IMG/VR virus record: IMGVR_UViG_3300049324_000002
Span: 1-64,000 of that record
DNA length: 64,000 nucleotides
Origin: a virus
Direction: 5' to 3' (one strand)
Shown in pieces: positions 16,858 through 24,593 of this stretch. A model generated the notes under the pieces. It had not been told where the DNA came from, searched no databases, and was given only the letters and a program-made list of their open reading frames with translations. How positions within the stretch are numbered: position 1 is the stretch's first letter; every line of letters starts with the position of its first letter. Position numbers and translations under genes: made by a program.

Positions 16858-17487
16858 TCACCCCGGGCAACCAGAAAGATCCCGCTGAAGCGCTGCTGCA
16901 TCAGGGGCAGTAACAGTCAAATTCCAACGAACAGCAGTCGCACTATAAACACGAGCATACGTACACTCACCAGACTTAGAGATAGGGCTCCAAGAAGCAG
17001 GACCCTTATCGCCTTTACTCTCATTCACACTTCCAGTAACAGGAAGCAAATTCAACTGATCATTATAAAACTTCTTACGCTCATCCTGAGTCAATTTATA
17101 CAACCCAGCATACCACGCCTGCTCCTTAGAGAAAACGTGATCAATCTGAGCCTGCTTAGGAGTAATACGATTACCAGTATAAACATCAATAAACGAACCA
17201 TCGTCACTACAACCATCACCATCCGAATCAACAGGAGGTGACCCAACCTTCTCTAAAAGAATCTCACGCGTATCACACTTACCACGAACAATAGCCCACG
17301 TAGCTGGAAAATACGTAGGCTTATACGCAGGAATAGAAGGATCAACAATAGAAGAACGTGCAAAAGGAAAAGCATCAGAAGTAGTAGCCGCTGATGTCGG
17401 GGGAACCACAACCGGAGCTGCAGGCGCACCAGCACACCCGGCCAGCGACAACAGCGCAGCCACAGCTAGACAACCACGAACCCTCAC
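16858..17487 (-). CDS. Lipoprotein with HNH nuclease domain (DUF1524/GmrSD C-terminal type)
   Basis: Start at GTG 17487 with GAGG upstream. The signal is MRVRGCLAVAALLSLAGC with lipobox LAGC, so the protein should be lipid-anchored outside the cell membrane. The mature part has GKCDTREILLE, DGDGCSDDGSFIDVYTG, IDHVFSKEQAWYAG, then FYNDQLNLL and NESKGDKGPASW: the His, Asn and Asn/Lys positions of the DUF1524 HNH nuclease family of secreted streptomycete nucleases. All key residues seem present. A lipid-anchored nuclease in a phage could destroy incoming DNA of competing phages or scavenge DNA; that is inference. Confidence 0.75.
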   Translation of the reverse strand: MRVRGCLAVAALLSLAGCAGAPAAPVVVPPTSAATTSDAFPFARSSIVDPSIPAYKPTYFPATWAIVRGKCDTREILLEKVGSPPVDSDGDGCSDDGSFIDVYTGNRITPKQAQIDHVFSKEQAWYAGLYKLTQDERKKFYNDQLNLLPVTGSVNESKGDKGPASWSPISKSGECTYARVYSATAVRWNLTVTAPDAAALQRDLSGCPG

Positions 17488-17545
17488 CAAGATACCTCGC
17501 ATACCTCAAGACTTCGGACAGTGACTATCTATCGTAGCATAGAAC

Positions 17546-17767
17546 CTAGGTACCAAGGTAAGCTACAGCCTCCAACAAAACAACAGGAGTGCTATCACCA
17601 TCAGGCGACACCCAATTTGCAGTCTCTAACAAAACACCACGATAGGGCTGCTCTGCATGACCACCAGAAAAGATAGGCAACCCACCAGGCAACATGGCCA
17701 AAGCCTCACGCAACTCATGAACAGTAGTTATCGTAATCTGCTCAGAAGTAAGAAAAAAAGTGTTCAT
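17546..17767 (-). CDS. Hypothetical protein
   Basis: A 73-residue protein whose ATG is exactly 5 nt after a TATGAC box formed with the stop codon of the upstream gene. Contains TTVHELREALAMLPGGLPIF and a beta-rich remainder, a pattern I recall from small phage proteins of unknown role. Confidence 0.5.
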   Translation of the reverse strand: MNTFFLTSEQITITTVHELREALAMLPGGLPIFSGGHAEQPYRGVLLETANWVSPDGDSTPVVLLEAVAYLGT

Positions 17768-17773
17768 AGACAG

Positions 17774-18289
17774 TCATACCCGCAACATCAGGGCATCCTT
17801 CGCCAACCCCAACCAACGATCAACATCCTCAGGAAGATGAATACCGTCAGCATCCTTCAAACACTGTCGGTAAGCCTCCGTGAACCTATCCACATCGTTA
17901 GCATCAGCCCACACACCCAACGCCAAAACAGCGCCAGCACGTAACTCATACGACTGATCGGCAAGAGCCACATCCTCCGAAATCACCCGGCCCTCCAACA
18001 ACTGCCGCGCGGCCGACAACGGACGACAACCCCACAACTGAGCAGCAAGCGAAACCGAATCATGCTGCTCATCACAAATATGGCAATACATCTTGCCATC
18101 CGCGTAAAGCCGTGCTTCCTTCTCAGCGCCACGATCAGGATGATAAATACCATTAGGACAATAAATCTTCACACTAGTACCAAACGGGGGCAGAGTAGGA
18201 GCATCCACCCCCATCGTCCTCAAAATCTCAAAGATAGGAACAGCAGCATTAGCCTGCTGAATAATCCCACCCCTATGCAAACGTTTCAT
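17774..18289 (-). CDS. Stand-alone primase zinc-binding domain (CHC2-like)
   Basis: The 171-residue protein has PIFEILRTMGVDAP, then KIYCPNGIYHPDRGAE and MYCHICDEQHDSVSLAAQLWG: the Cys/His and CxxC ligands of the DnaG-type CHC2 zinc domain that reads priming sites. No TOPRIM or AEP catalytic domain is present in this protein. It is translated from a TAATG overlap with a tiny membrane gene and lies near the DnaB-like helicase, so it probably works in priming. Confidence 0.65.
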   Translation of the reverse strand: MKRLHRGGIIQQANAAVPIFEILRTMGVDAPTLPPFGTSVKIYCPNGIYHPDRGAEKEARLYADGKMYCHICDEQHDSVSLAAQLWGCRPLSAARQLLEGRVISEDVALADQSYELRAGAVLALGVWADANDVDRFTEAYRQCLKDADGIHLPEDVDRWLGLAKDALMLRV

Positions 18290-18426
18290 TACTTACTAGT
18301 ACCAAACAACTTAGCCCACCAAGAAGGCAAACTATCTGTATAACCAAGAACATACCGAACAACAGGAATCAACTCGATCGCCAAGCACATAAGCAACAAG
18401 AGTATGAAGACAAAGAACAAATACAT
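18289..18426 (-). CDS. Tiny membrane protein
   Basis: This 45-residue gene reads MYLFFVFILLLLMCLAIE, then a short polar C-terminus (SLPSWWAKLFGTSK). It has one transmembrane helix. The start follows AGGTGAAG and the stop overlaps the primase-domain ATG (TAATG). Function unknown. Confidence 0.55.
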   Translation of the reverse strand: MYLFFVFILLLLMCLAIELIPVVRYVLGYTDSLPSWWAKLFGTSK

Positions 18427-18429
18427 ACT

Positions 18430-18594
18430 TCACCTCGAAGATCTACGAAAATTAGAAATACGGGAAGCACTCCTGTCTACATCAGACATATAGCTATCGT
18501 AACGAACAGCAAGAGTGATCATACGCACAGCGCGCAGAATAGTAAGACAAAACAAGACCACACAAAACGCGATCAACCAACCCCACCACGGCAT
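18430..18594 (-). CDS. Tiny membrane protein
   Basis: A 54-residue gene starting in a TGATG overlap with the gene upstream. One transmembrane helix (WLIAFCVVLFCLTILRAV) is followed by a basic tail with RSASRISNFRRSSR. Its stop lies within the ribosome binding site of the next tiny gene, so the two are probably co-translated. Confidence 0.55.
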   Translation of the reverse strand: MPWWGWLIAFCVVLFCLTILRAVRMITLAVRYDSYMSDVDRSASRISNFRRSSR

Positions 18595-19064
18595 CAAGCA
18601 CCACCATTCACACGATCAAGAATCTCGATAACCACACCAGCATCGCTCTCATCCACACCCGGGGCAGGCTCCGCGTCAACAACCAGCAAACCCAACTTCG
18701 CACTAATCCTAGTAACGATAGCGCGCAACTCAGCGACCTCGTCCTCTAGCTTCGCAACACGCTCAACAGCAGCACCAAAATTAGCGACACCCTCGTGCGG
18801 AGACTTCCGCACCTTCCCGTCCTTCGAGAACTCCACCGCCTGGAACCGGCGACGACCCTGAAGGGCCTGCAGTGCCACCGTACGAGCCCCAGCAGACACC
18901 CGACGCTCAGGAGTCGACGTCAGCGACCGCTCACCCATCTCCAGCAACGCACGATCCGCAGGAACCACCGCAGCACCAACCATGAGAATATCTTCACGAT
19001 TGTGCCACTCACCATCCTCCAGTACAGCCATCATGGCTACAGTCCATGGCTTCGTATCCGACAT
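18594..19064 (-). CDS. Hypothetical protein with winged-helix-like N-terminus and coiled coil
   Basis: I take ATG 19064, which has GAGGGAG upstream. The 156-residue protein starts with VAMMAVLEDGEWHNREDILM, a pattern seen in winged-helix N-termini, has basic QGRRRFQAVEF in the middle and a coiled coil (AAVERVAKLEDEVAELRAIV) near the end. Possibly a DNA-binding dimer; no family recognised. Confidence 0.5.
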   Translation of the reverse strand: MSDTKPWTVAMMAVLEDGEWHNREDILMVGAAVVPADRALLEMGERSLTSTPERRVSAGARTVALQALQGRRRFQAVEFSKDGKVRKSPHEGVANFGAAVERVAKLEDEVAELRAIVTRISAKLGLLVVDAEPAPGVDESDAGVVIEILDRVNGGA

Positions 19065-19119
19065 CCCAAACTCCCTCTCAGCGGAAAACCAACTTGTCAG
19101 GAGTCCTACCGGATGCGCG

Positions 19120-19368
19120 TCAGGACGGAAGATCCCTAGGCAAAGGCACATCTACATCGTCATCCTCATCGCACCACGCCTGATACGCTTCAGGACTAAC
19201 AGGATGCATATCATGATGAGTATGCCCAGAAGAAGTAAACCCACAATTCGAAACATAAGTCTCAAACGGAATACCATCAAACTGACCAGGAACAACCTCA
19301 GTCATCTTAACACCAATACTTAGATCACCGCAATCACCAATCCAATGGCGTGACCTCAATTCAACCAC
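19120..19368 (-). CDS. Hypothetical protein
   Basis: An 82-residue protein from GTG 19368, overlapping the helicase stop and preceded by GGAGG. Histidine-rich centre (SGHTHHDMH) and an acidic C-terminus (CDEDDDVDV). No family recognised. Confidence 0.5.
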   Translation of the reverse strand: MVELRSRHWIGDCGDLSIGVKMTEVVPGQFDGIPFETYVSNCGFTSSGHTHHDMHPVSPEAYQAWCDEDDDVDVPLPRDLPS

Positions 19369-20864
19369 TACACACCTCCAAGTAAAAAATCCGCTGCACC
19401 AGCACCGTCAAATGATGAACCGCCCCAAATATCCTCACTTCCACCACCATCAGAATTAACACGAGAAGACAAGTAACTCGTAGCATAGTCCATCCGAACA
19501 GGAATAGCATCACCACCCAGAAGAACATTACCGTCACGATTCTTCAACACACCCAAACGAAGATTCGCATACCGGCCATCCCTCGTACCATCAGGAGACA
19601 AAGCCAAAACCATATCAGGAGTATTCACAATCTCAGAAGTATCAGCAAGACCCCGCAAAATCACTTCACCAGTACGATCCATCTCTTCCTGAGCCGCACG
19701 ATTAATCTGCCATGGAGTAACAAGAGGTAACCCATTACCCTTATCATAATCAATAGCCAAATGCTTACAGCCCTTAATCAACCCAACCAACTCTTCACGC
19801 GTAGAATTCACCCTACGAGAATCACCAGACATCAACGCAACATAGTCAATATAAAGAACATCGATCTTCCGAGCCCGGGACCGCTGCCGCAACTGCGCAT
19901 CCAACGCAGCAACAGTATGCCCATGAGGCATCTGAGCCAACCACAACGACCCATCCAACCTAGCCAAATCCTGCACAACCAAAGCCATAAACTCAACATG
20001 CTCCGCAGGCAACTCACCACGCTTCAACAAATTAGAATCCAACCCATTCGGGATACTAAGATGCTCCCGCAACTCCTTAAACTTCGTAGCCCTAGAATGA
20101 TGCGCAACCAACCGCCACCGAACCGTATTACGAACAGTCTCAGAAGTAGCAAAATAAACATGCAACCCCTGCGCAGCAGCCGCGTGATAAGCCATATGCA
20201 CACAAGTATGCGACTTACCCACACCACTAGGCGCAGCCACCACAATCATCTCACCAGGACCAAACCCACCAGTAATAGCATCCAACTTATCAACACCGAC
20301 CAAAGGACGACGAGACCTATCCTCCGACTTCGCCGACCGATAAACCACCATCACATCCTTAGCCTCCTTGCGAATATCACCCGCAGGAGAATCATCCACC
20401 GCAATCTCAGCAGTAACCTCAGCAATACGATACGACGCCCACTCCCGCGCATCCGCAGCCCCAGACCACACCCGGCCACCATCCTCCTCAGTGACCGAAC
20501 CATTCAAAATCTCAGTAGCATCCCGCAACAAAGTAGTCGTCAACCACTGCTCACGATTCGCTCGCAACTGCCTAGCAGCCCACCGAGCATCAGAAGTAGA
20601 AGCGGACTCCGCGACCAACGCCGCATACGTCTCCCGCACCACCGCAGCAGTGCCAGCATCCACCCCAGAAACCAAATCCTCCACAGCAGAAGCAGTCAAC
20701 AAACCATTAGCCACAGAACGATAAGTCAAAACACCACGGAACAAAGAACGCAAAATAGGATCAACGAAATGATTCTCAGTAATCGAACGGGAAATTTCAT
20801 CAATCAACTGCGTATCATGGGTAAAAAGGGCAGTCAGAACTACCTTAGATGGATCCGAAGACAC
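19368..20864 (-). CDS. DnaB-like replicative helicase
   Basis: The 498-residue protein has an N-terminal DnaB-type helical domain, then a RecA-type ATPase core: Walker A APSGVGKS (211-218), a TSETVRNTVRWR segment, Walker B DVLYIDYVALM and a TPWQINRAAQEEMDR motif like the DnaB Q/sensor loop. The C-terminus ends in a Gly/Asp-rich tail. It should unwind DNA as a hexamer at the fork, with the primase zinc-domain protein, Pol A and clamp-loader subunits. GTG start with GGGGAG upstream; it follows the 58-aa gene below by a few bases. Confidence 0.85.
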   Translation of the reverse strand: MSSDPSKVVLTALFTHDTQLIDEISRSITENHFVDPILRSLFRGVLTYRSVANGLLTASAVEDLVSGVDAGTAAVVRETYAALVAESASTSDARWAARQLRANREQWLTTTLLRDATEILNGSVTEEDGGRVWSGAADAREWASYRIAEVTAEIAVDDSPAGDIRKEAKDVMVVYRSAKSEDRSRRPLVGVDKLDAITGGFGPGEMIVVAAPSGVGKSHTCVHMAYHAAAAQGLHVYFATSETVRNTVRWRLVAHHSRATKFKELREHLSIPNGLDSNLLKRGELPAEHVEFMALVVQDLARLDGSLWLAQMPHGHTVAALDAQLRQRSRARKIDVLYIDYVALMSGDSRRVNSTREELVGLIKGCKHLAIDYDKGNGLPLVTPWQINRAAQEEMDRTGEVILRGLADTSEIVNTPDMVLALSPDGTRDGRYANLRLGVLKNRDGNVLLGGDAIPVRMDYATSYLSSRVNSDGGGSEDIWGGSSFDGAGAADFLLGGV

Positions 20865-20866
20865 AA

Positions 20867-21043
20867 TTACTCCCCGTGGCCGTCACAAGTGCGAATAGTA
20901 TCGTCCCAAAAATCAATCATAATGACAACAGCGGGGTCTGTTGTACTCTCTCGAATAGTATCAACAAGACGACGCAGATCCGATTTGTGAGCATGATCGG
21001 CTACATAAACACAAAGCTCACCATAAGACATTGCACGACGCAT
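20867..21043 (-). CDS. Small hypothetical protein upstream of the helicase
   Basis: A 58-residue gene between the M41-like protease and the helicase, starting at ATG 21043 just after the protease stop (TGATATG) and ending in the helicase leader. Sequence starts MRRAMSYGELCVYVADHAHK and ends DFWDDTIRTCDGHGE. No family recognised; tight packing supports it. Confidence 0.5.
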   Translation of the reverse strand: MRRAMSYGELCVYVADHAHKSDLRRLVDTIRESTTDPAVVIMIDFWDDTIRTCDGHGE

Positions 21044-21044
21044 A

Positions 21045-21539
21045 TCACACCGATCCTGGATTCAACTTACCCTTATCCGCTAACCTGGCCGCGCCACGCA
21101 AAATGCGACTCCAATGTGCTTTAATAATTCGTCTCGCCTCAAGACGAGCAGCCCTCTCCGGGAAATCAATATACCTCGACCACTTCTTAAAATCAGACAA
21201 ATCCGTACCAGAACCAATAGCTGCCTTAGCCATAGCCTCCGCAGGATCAAACCCATGCACCGTAACAAACAAATGCGCAGCGCCCTCTTGGCCAGCCACA
21301 CAAACACACAAATGTGCTCGCAACTGCTCCTCATTTAAAAGGCGTCCCTCACCAGCAAAATAAGTAACTCCCTCAACACCTAAACTCGTCTTAGTACGCC
21401 ACAATTTATAGCTAAGAACATCAAGACCCATCTGCTCGCCAACAATCCCATGCGAAAGCTCATGAGCCCCACCCTCATCAAGAGGATCAACAAGCAAGCC
21501 CTCATCAGTCAAAAGCAAAGGCTTCGTGCCACCCCACAC
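21045..21539 (-). CDS. Stand-alone FtsH-type (M41) metallopeptidase domain
   Basis: The 164-residue protein carries HELSH (26-30), the HExxH zinc motif, then GVTYFAGEG, LRAHLCVCVAGQEGAAHLF and GSGTDLSDFKKWSRY with D113 at the position of the third ligand in FtsH (GAxxDL). The last section, ARRIIKAHWSRILRGAARLADKGKL, matches the closing helices of the M41 domain. No AAA+ ATPase or membrane segment is present, so it is a free peptidase domain. It may cleave a host or phage protein, or act with host FtsH; both are inference. GTG start adjoining the upstream DUF4031 stop. Confidence 0.65.
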   Translation of the reverse strand: MWGGTKPLLLTDEGLLVDPLDEGGAHELSHGIVGEQMGLDVLSYKLWRTKTSLGVEGVTYFAGEGRLLNEEQLRAHLCVCVAGQEGAAHLFVTVHGFDPAEAMAKAAIGSGTDLSDFKKWSRYIDFPERAARLEARRIIKAHWSRILRGAARLADKGKLNPGSV

Positions 21540-21857
21540 CTAACTGCCCTCCCGCGCCGCCTGAGCACGCCGCCTCACCAGCAACCCAGCATCCCGCCAC
21601 GAGATCTCCTCAGCGCCAGCACGCACAGCCTGCCAACGCTTCCCAGACGTCACATCGTAATGCCACATCCAAGGAGCACTCTCATTATGATCCTGAAACC
21701 AATGTCGCTTTAAACCAATACGCGCAGCAAGCTCATGCAACTCAGTCTGGTCATCTTTATCAGTAAACAAATGACACCAACGAGAAGTATGGACTTTACC
21801 ATTATCATTATTTGTAACAGAAGCAGGAATACCTGCGTCATCAACATAGACCGTCAT
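21540..21857 (-). CDS. DUF4031 protein
   Basis: The 105-residue protein begins MTVYVDDAGIPASV and has SRWCHLFTD, ELHELAARIGLKRHWFQD, then WHYDVTSGKRWQAVRAGA: the DUF4031 family pattern almost in full. Members occur widely in actinobacteria and their phages; the function is not known. ATG lies 5 nt after a TATGAT box. Confidence 0.75.
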   Translation of the reverse strand: MTVYVDDAGIPASVTNNDNGKVHTSRWCHLFTDKDDQTELHELAARIGLKRHWFQDHNESAPWMWHYDVTSGKRWQAVRAGAEEISWRDAGLLVRRRAQAAREGS

Positions 21858-21875
21858 AGGCCATCATACCGAGGC

Positions 21876-22148
21876 TCAGCCGCGCTCCATCCAACGCGAC
21901 TCACACACAATACAAGTACGCATAACGTGATCATCAACACTAGGCTCGAGAAAATGAACAGCAATATGACCAAGAGGACAAGTAGAAGTGCAAGAAAAAT
22001 CTATGTCAGTAAGAGTGATAGCTCTATCAAATCCAGCGTCAGAAATAACACGAACAAAACTCAAATTTTTCGAGCAAGTACGCTGATGCTCGAGCACATC
22101 AACTAAAGGACCGTCGAACCCACACCCAGCGCAACTTATACCAGACAT
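21876..22148 (-). CDS. Zinc-ribbon protein, paralogue of the next gene's C-terminus
   Basis: This 90-residue protein has an N-terminal finger (CAGCGFDGPLVDVLEHQRTC) and a C-terminal ribbon CPLGHIAVHFLEPSVDDH with CIVCESRWMERG. The C-terminal half is nearly the same as that of the neighbouring membrane protein and the DNA is also duplicated. ATG is 5 nt after a TACGAT box. Function unknown. Confidence 0.6.
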   Translation of the reverse strand: MSGISCAGCGFDGPLVDVLEHQRTCSKNLSFVRVISDAGFDRAITLTDIDFSCTSTCPLGHIAVHFLEPSVDDHVMRTCIVCESRWMERG

Positions 22149-22268
22149 AACTTATCGTACCGTCCTTAAGCTCGTTCCAACCACCGAGCATCACACTCAG
22201 AACACACCCGCATAACGTGATCATCTTCACTAGGCTCGAGAAAATGAACAGCAATATGTCCATTAGGA
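21921..22268. repeat. Direct repeat of about 58 bp in two neighbouring zinc-ribbon genes
   Basis: Copies at 21921-21978 and 22211-22268 share CATAACGTGATCATC and TAGGCTCGAGAAAATGAACA with only a few mismatches between. Each encodes the same zinc-ribbon segment (HIAVHFLEPS, DHVMR). It records a recent tandem duplication. Confidence 0.85.
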
Positions 22269-22828
22269 CACGAAGAACTAGCAGAAAAAGCAAACTCAGT
22301 CTTAGTCACAGGAACAGTCGACCACTCAACAATAGGAACATCAGAAAACCCACTCAAAGCGCATATCGTATCCACATCACCTTTAGATGCTGCATCTGAA
22401 CCACTCATGGCCTTTAATGCCAACACATCAATCTGACAAATAGTCTCGCCTAGCTCTTTCTCAACCTGCTGAGTCAAATCAGACAACTCAACAAAAGCCC
22501 TATCAAGCTGACGACGCACCATCACAGAATTAGTTCTATTACGAATAACAGCCCAACGCCACGACCAATACCACGAAGAAAGGATAATAACAGGTGCACC
22601 GTACCCAAGAATATACTGACCCAGACCGGAAGCAAAAAAAGCTATCCACCACAAAATAATACCATATGTCATCGTCACAGCCCAGTAAAGCTTAGCAACG
22701 CCCGCCCTAACAGGGGGATGCCGCAACATCCAAGTAAACCTATCTACCACAACCGCCACATTAACAACAGCTAACAAAAACCAAAGAAAGTTAATGTCAT
22801 ATGTACTAGCGGCGTCGGCAGTACCCAT
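22166..22828 (-). CDS. Membrane protein with coiled coil and C-terminal zinc ribbon
   Basis: The 220-residue protein has two or three transmembrane helices (about residues 13-30, 46-65 and 72-90), then a coiled-coil section (RRQLDRAFVELSDLTQQVEKEL) and a CPNGHIAVHFLEPSEDDH...CSECDARW zinc ribbon that duplicates the small protein downstream. The ribbon should lie in the cytoplasm. The leader 22829-22908 holds TTGTCGAATCGA, a sequence shared with the array at 62.8 kb. Function unknown. Confidence 0.55.
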   Translation of the reverse strand: MGTADAASTYDINFLWFLLAVVNVAVVVDRFTWMLRHPPVRAGVAKLYWAVTMTYGIILWWIAFFASGLGQYILGYGAPVIILSSWYWSWRWAVIRNRTNSVMVRRQLDRAFVELSDLTQQVEKELGETICQIDVLALKAMSGSDAASKGDVDTICALSGFSDVPIVEWSTVPVTKTEFAFSASSSCPNGHIAVHFLEPSEDDHVMRVCSECDARWLERA

Positions 22829-22908
22829 ACCACACCAATCGAAAAGTGTTGTCGAATCGAACTGAATTGAGGCGCACGGAAACGAGTAGTCGAACTATAC
22901 AAGCAAGA

Positions 22909-23148
22909 TCAGTCTTCGTCCACTGGCCTCACAACAGGCTCATCAGTCTTAGGCTTGTCCACATTCAGTGACAGCGGAGCGGTGGGACGCCGACGCGCAC
23001 GAACACGCGCACGCACATCCACCGTCACCCCCAGCACCACCACACAAGCCGCCAACGCCACGACCAGCACCCACCCAGGCACCTGGAACCACAGCGCAGC
23101 AACGACAGCCGCGACACCAGCAACGATCATAAGAAGTATTTGTCCCAT
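22909..23148 (-). CDS. Small two-helix membrane protein
   Basis: I start at ATG 23148, five bases after a TAGGAC box; upstream in-frame codons enter the repeat array. The 79-residue protein has two hydrophobic helices (ILLMIVAGVAAVVAALWF and VLVVALAACVVVLGV), then an Arg-rich stretch and an acidic end (DEPVVRPVDED). No family recognised. Confidence 0.55.
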   Translation of the reverse strand: MGQILLMIVAGVAAVVAALWFQVPGWVLVVALAACVVVLGVTVDVRARVRARRRPTAPLSLNVDKPKTDEPVVRPVDED

Positions 23149-23193
23149 GACACGTCCTACCGAGCGCATCGTCGGCATGAGATGACTTGCGGC

Positions 23194-23786
23194 GAGTAGT
23201 CGTATCGAACTGACCAGCAACGGGCTCGGCGGGAGTCGCATAGTCACACGTATCGACGTGATCTGAAAGCGGCAAGTCAGCTTGGGGATGGCTGGAAATG
23301 ATCGCGACAGGAGTAGTCGAACCGATCCGGTCAGAACAGGCGCGAAGCGTGGGGATTAGTCAATCGAGTCGAGTGGACTTGTCGCGAATTGGGTTGTCTG
23401 ACCGAGACGAGTAGATACGGGTAGATACGTCAGACGGAATGGCAGCGAAATGCGTAGTCGAACGGAAAAGATCGGAACTGTCTCGGGTAGTCACATGACA
23501 GGAACAGACACGATGCGATTCGTCGGTGTCGATTGGACAGGCCCTGGCTCGACGTGTCTGAAAGCACTGCAGGGCATCGACTCGAAAGGAGTAGTCGGAA
23601 AGGACTTGAACTGCCGAGGAGGGACACGGGTAGTCGGAAAGATGTGACAGGAATGGGCACGCGTAGTCGACTTGACAAGCAATGCCGCGAAACGAGTAGT
23701 CGAACGATCCGATTAGAAGTGCCTCTGAAAGGCCCGGCGTAGAGTAGTCGTACGACATGACGAGAAGAGAAATGGTTAGTCAGTAC
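23194..23786. repeat. Intergenic array of GAGTAGTCGAAC-type repeats, about 33-bp phase
   Basis: The gap 23149-23821 holds no convincing gene. The core TAGTC (mostly GAGTAGTCGAAC or GGGTAGTCGGAA) has its T at 23197, 23241, 23314, 23357, 23455, 23488, 23592, 23631, 23664, 23697, 23745 and 23777, with TAGAT variants at 23412 and 23422. A further copy is at 22887. Intervals of 32-33 bp recur (23422-23455-23488, 23631-23664-23697, 23745-23777), others are 39, 43, 44 and 48. All copies are in one orientation. It looks like a phased protein-binding array; origin, promoter-control or partition function are all open. Confidence 0.75.
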
Positions 23787-23821
23787 CCAGACAACTGGGG
23801 TCAGCACACATCATACCCCAC

Positions 23822-24574
23822 TCACCCGGCCAACGGCAGATCCAACACCGACCTCAAAGACTTACGCAAAATATCTTGCGCTTCCTCACGTAAAACCTGA
23901 ATCCACATACCAGACCAACGACTAGCCACCGGATCCCGCGAAATCTCAGGAATAGCCTGCGCAACCTTCGAATCAGAAAGCTGGTAATAACAAGACAACA
24001 CCAACACGCAACGATGCAACGGGGGCAACGCCCGCACCGCCGACACCACCTCAGCACACAACGCCGACCGTAACGCCGTCCCCTCCACATCAAGAGGAAC
24101 AACGATCTGCTCAGCTTCCTCATAATCATCCAACGGAACAGGCACTCTCAACAAAGCTGAAAGAGCCCTATTCACATCCTCAACACTAATGCCAGTCCTA
24201 GATGATATAGACTGCGGCGAATCATAATCCCACGAAACATACAAATCCACACCCTTTAAACCAATCTCCTTCACCAACGCACGCTCAGCACGCGTAGCCG
24301 GATCAGAAGACCGCAACTCATCAATAATCGCACCAATAATACGACGAGTGGCATAAGTACTAAACCAAGACAAAGCAGTAGGCGTATACATTTCATAATC
24401 ATGTTCTCTACAATAATCAGGCCACCTCACAGCGGCCAACACTAAACCATTCAACGCCCACGAAATAACTTCATCGCGCTCATACCCATTTAACTTGCAC
24501 CACTCTTTGTGTGCAAGTGCTGTCGCGAGCCCAACACGATCAATCACAAGCTGTTGTTGCTCGACAGACAGCAC
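23822..24574 (-). CDS. Sigma factor (sigma-70 family, FliA/WhiG-like layout)
   Basis: I use GTG 24574, which has GAGGAG upstream; longer in-frame starts overlap the NrdJ end. The 250-residue protein has region 2 (DEVISWALNGLVLAAVRWPDY, then LSWFSTYATRRIIGAIIDELR, close to the region 2.3/2.4 pattern), a short region 3 (SISSRTGISVEDVNRAL) and region 4 (LPPLHRCVLVLSCYYQLSDSKVAQAI). It would redirect host RNA polymerase core. It is the gene directly before the large repeat array, which could hold its target sites. Confidence 0.75.
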   Translation of the reverse strand: MLSVEQQQLVIDRVGLATALAHKEWCKLNGYERDEVISWALNGLVLAAVRWPDYCREHDYEMYTPTALSWFSTYATRRIIGAIIDELRSSDPATRAERALVKEIGLKGVDLYVSWDYDSPQSISSRTGISVEDVNRALSALLRVPVPLDDYEEAEQIVVPLDVEGTALRSALCAEVVSAVRALPPLHRCVLVLSCYYQLSDSKVAQAIPEISRDPVASRWSGMWIQVLREEAQDILRKSLRSVLDLPLAG

Positions 24575-24593
24575 CGCACCACTCCTCAAACTC

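Noticed and set aside
19761-20990. Long plus-strand frame of 409 codons opposite the DnaB gene
   Set aside because: Arg/Ser/Ile/His-rich low-complexity product, exactly antisense to a con­fidently identified helicase; typical of shadow frames in this genome, as are several others of 200-475 codons opposite the tail genes.
23360-23807. Open frames of 125-132 codons through the TAGTCG array on the minus strand
   Set aside because: The protein would be a run of DYS and FR repeats made by the GACTACTC repeats; composition is unlike other genes, and no ribosome binding site or family fits. The repeats themselves keep the frame open.
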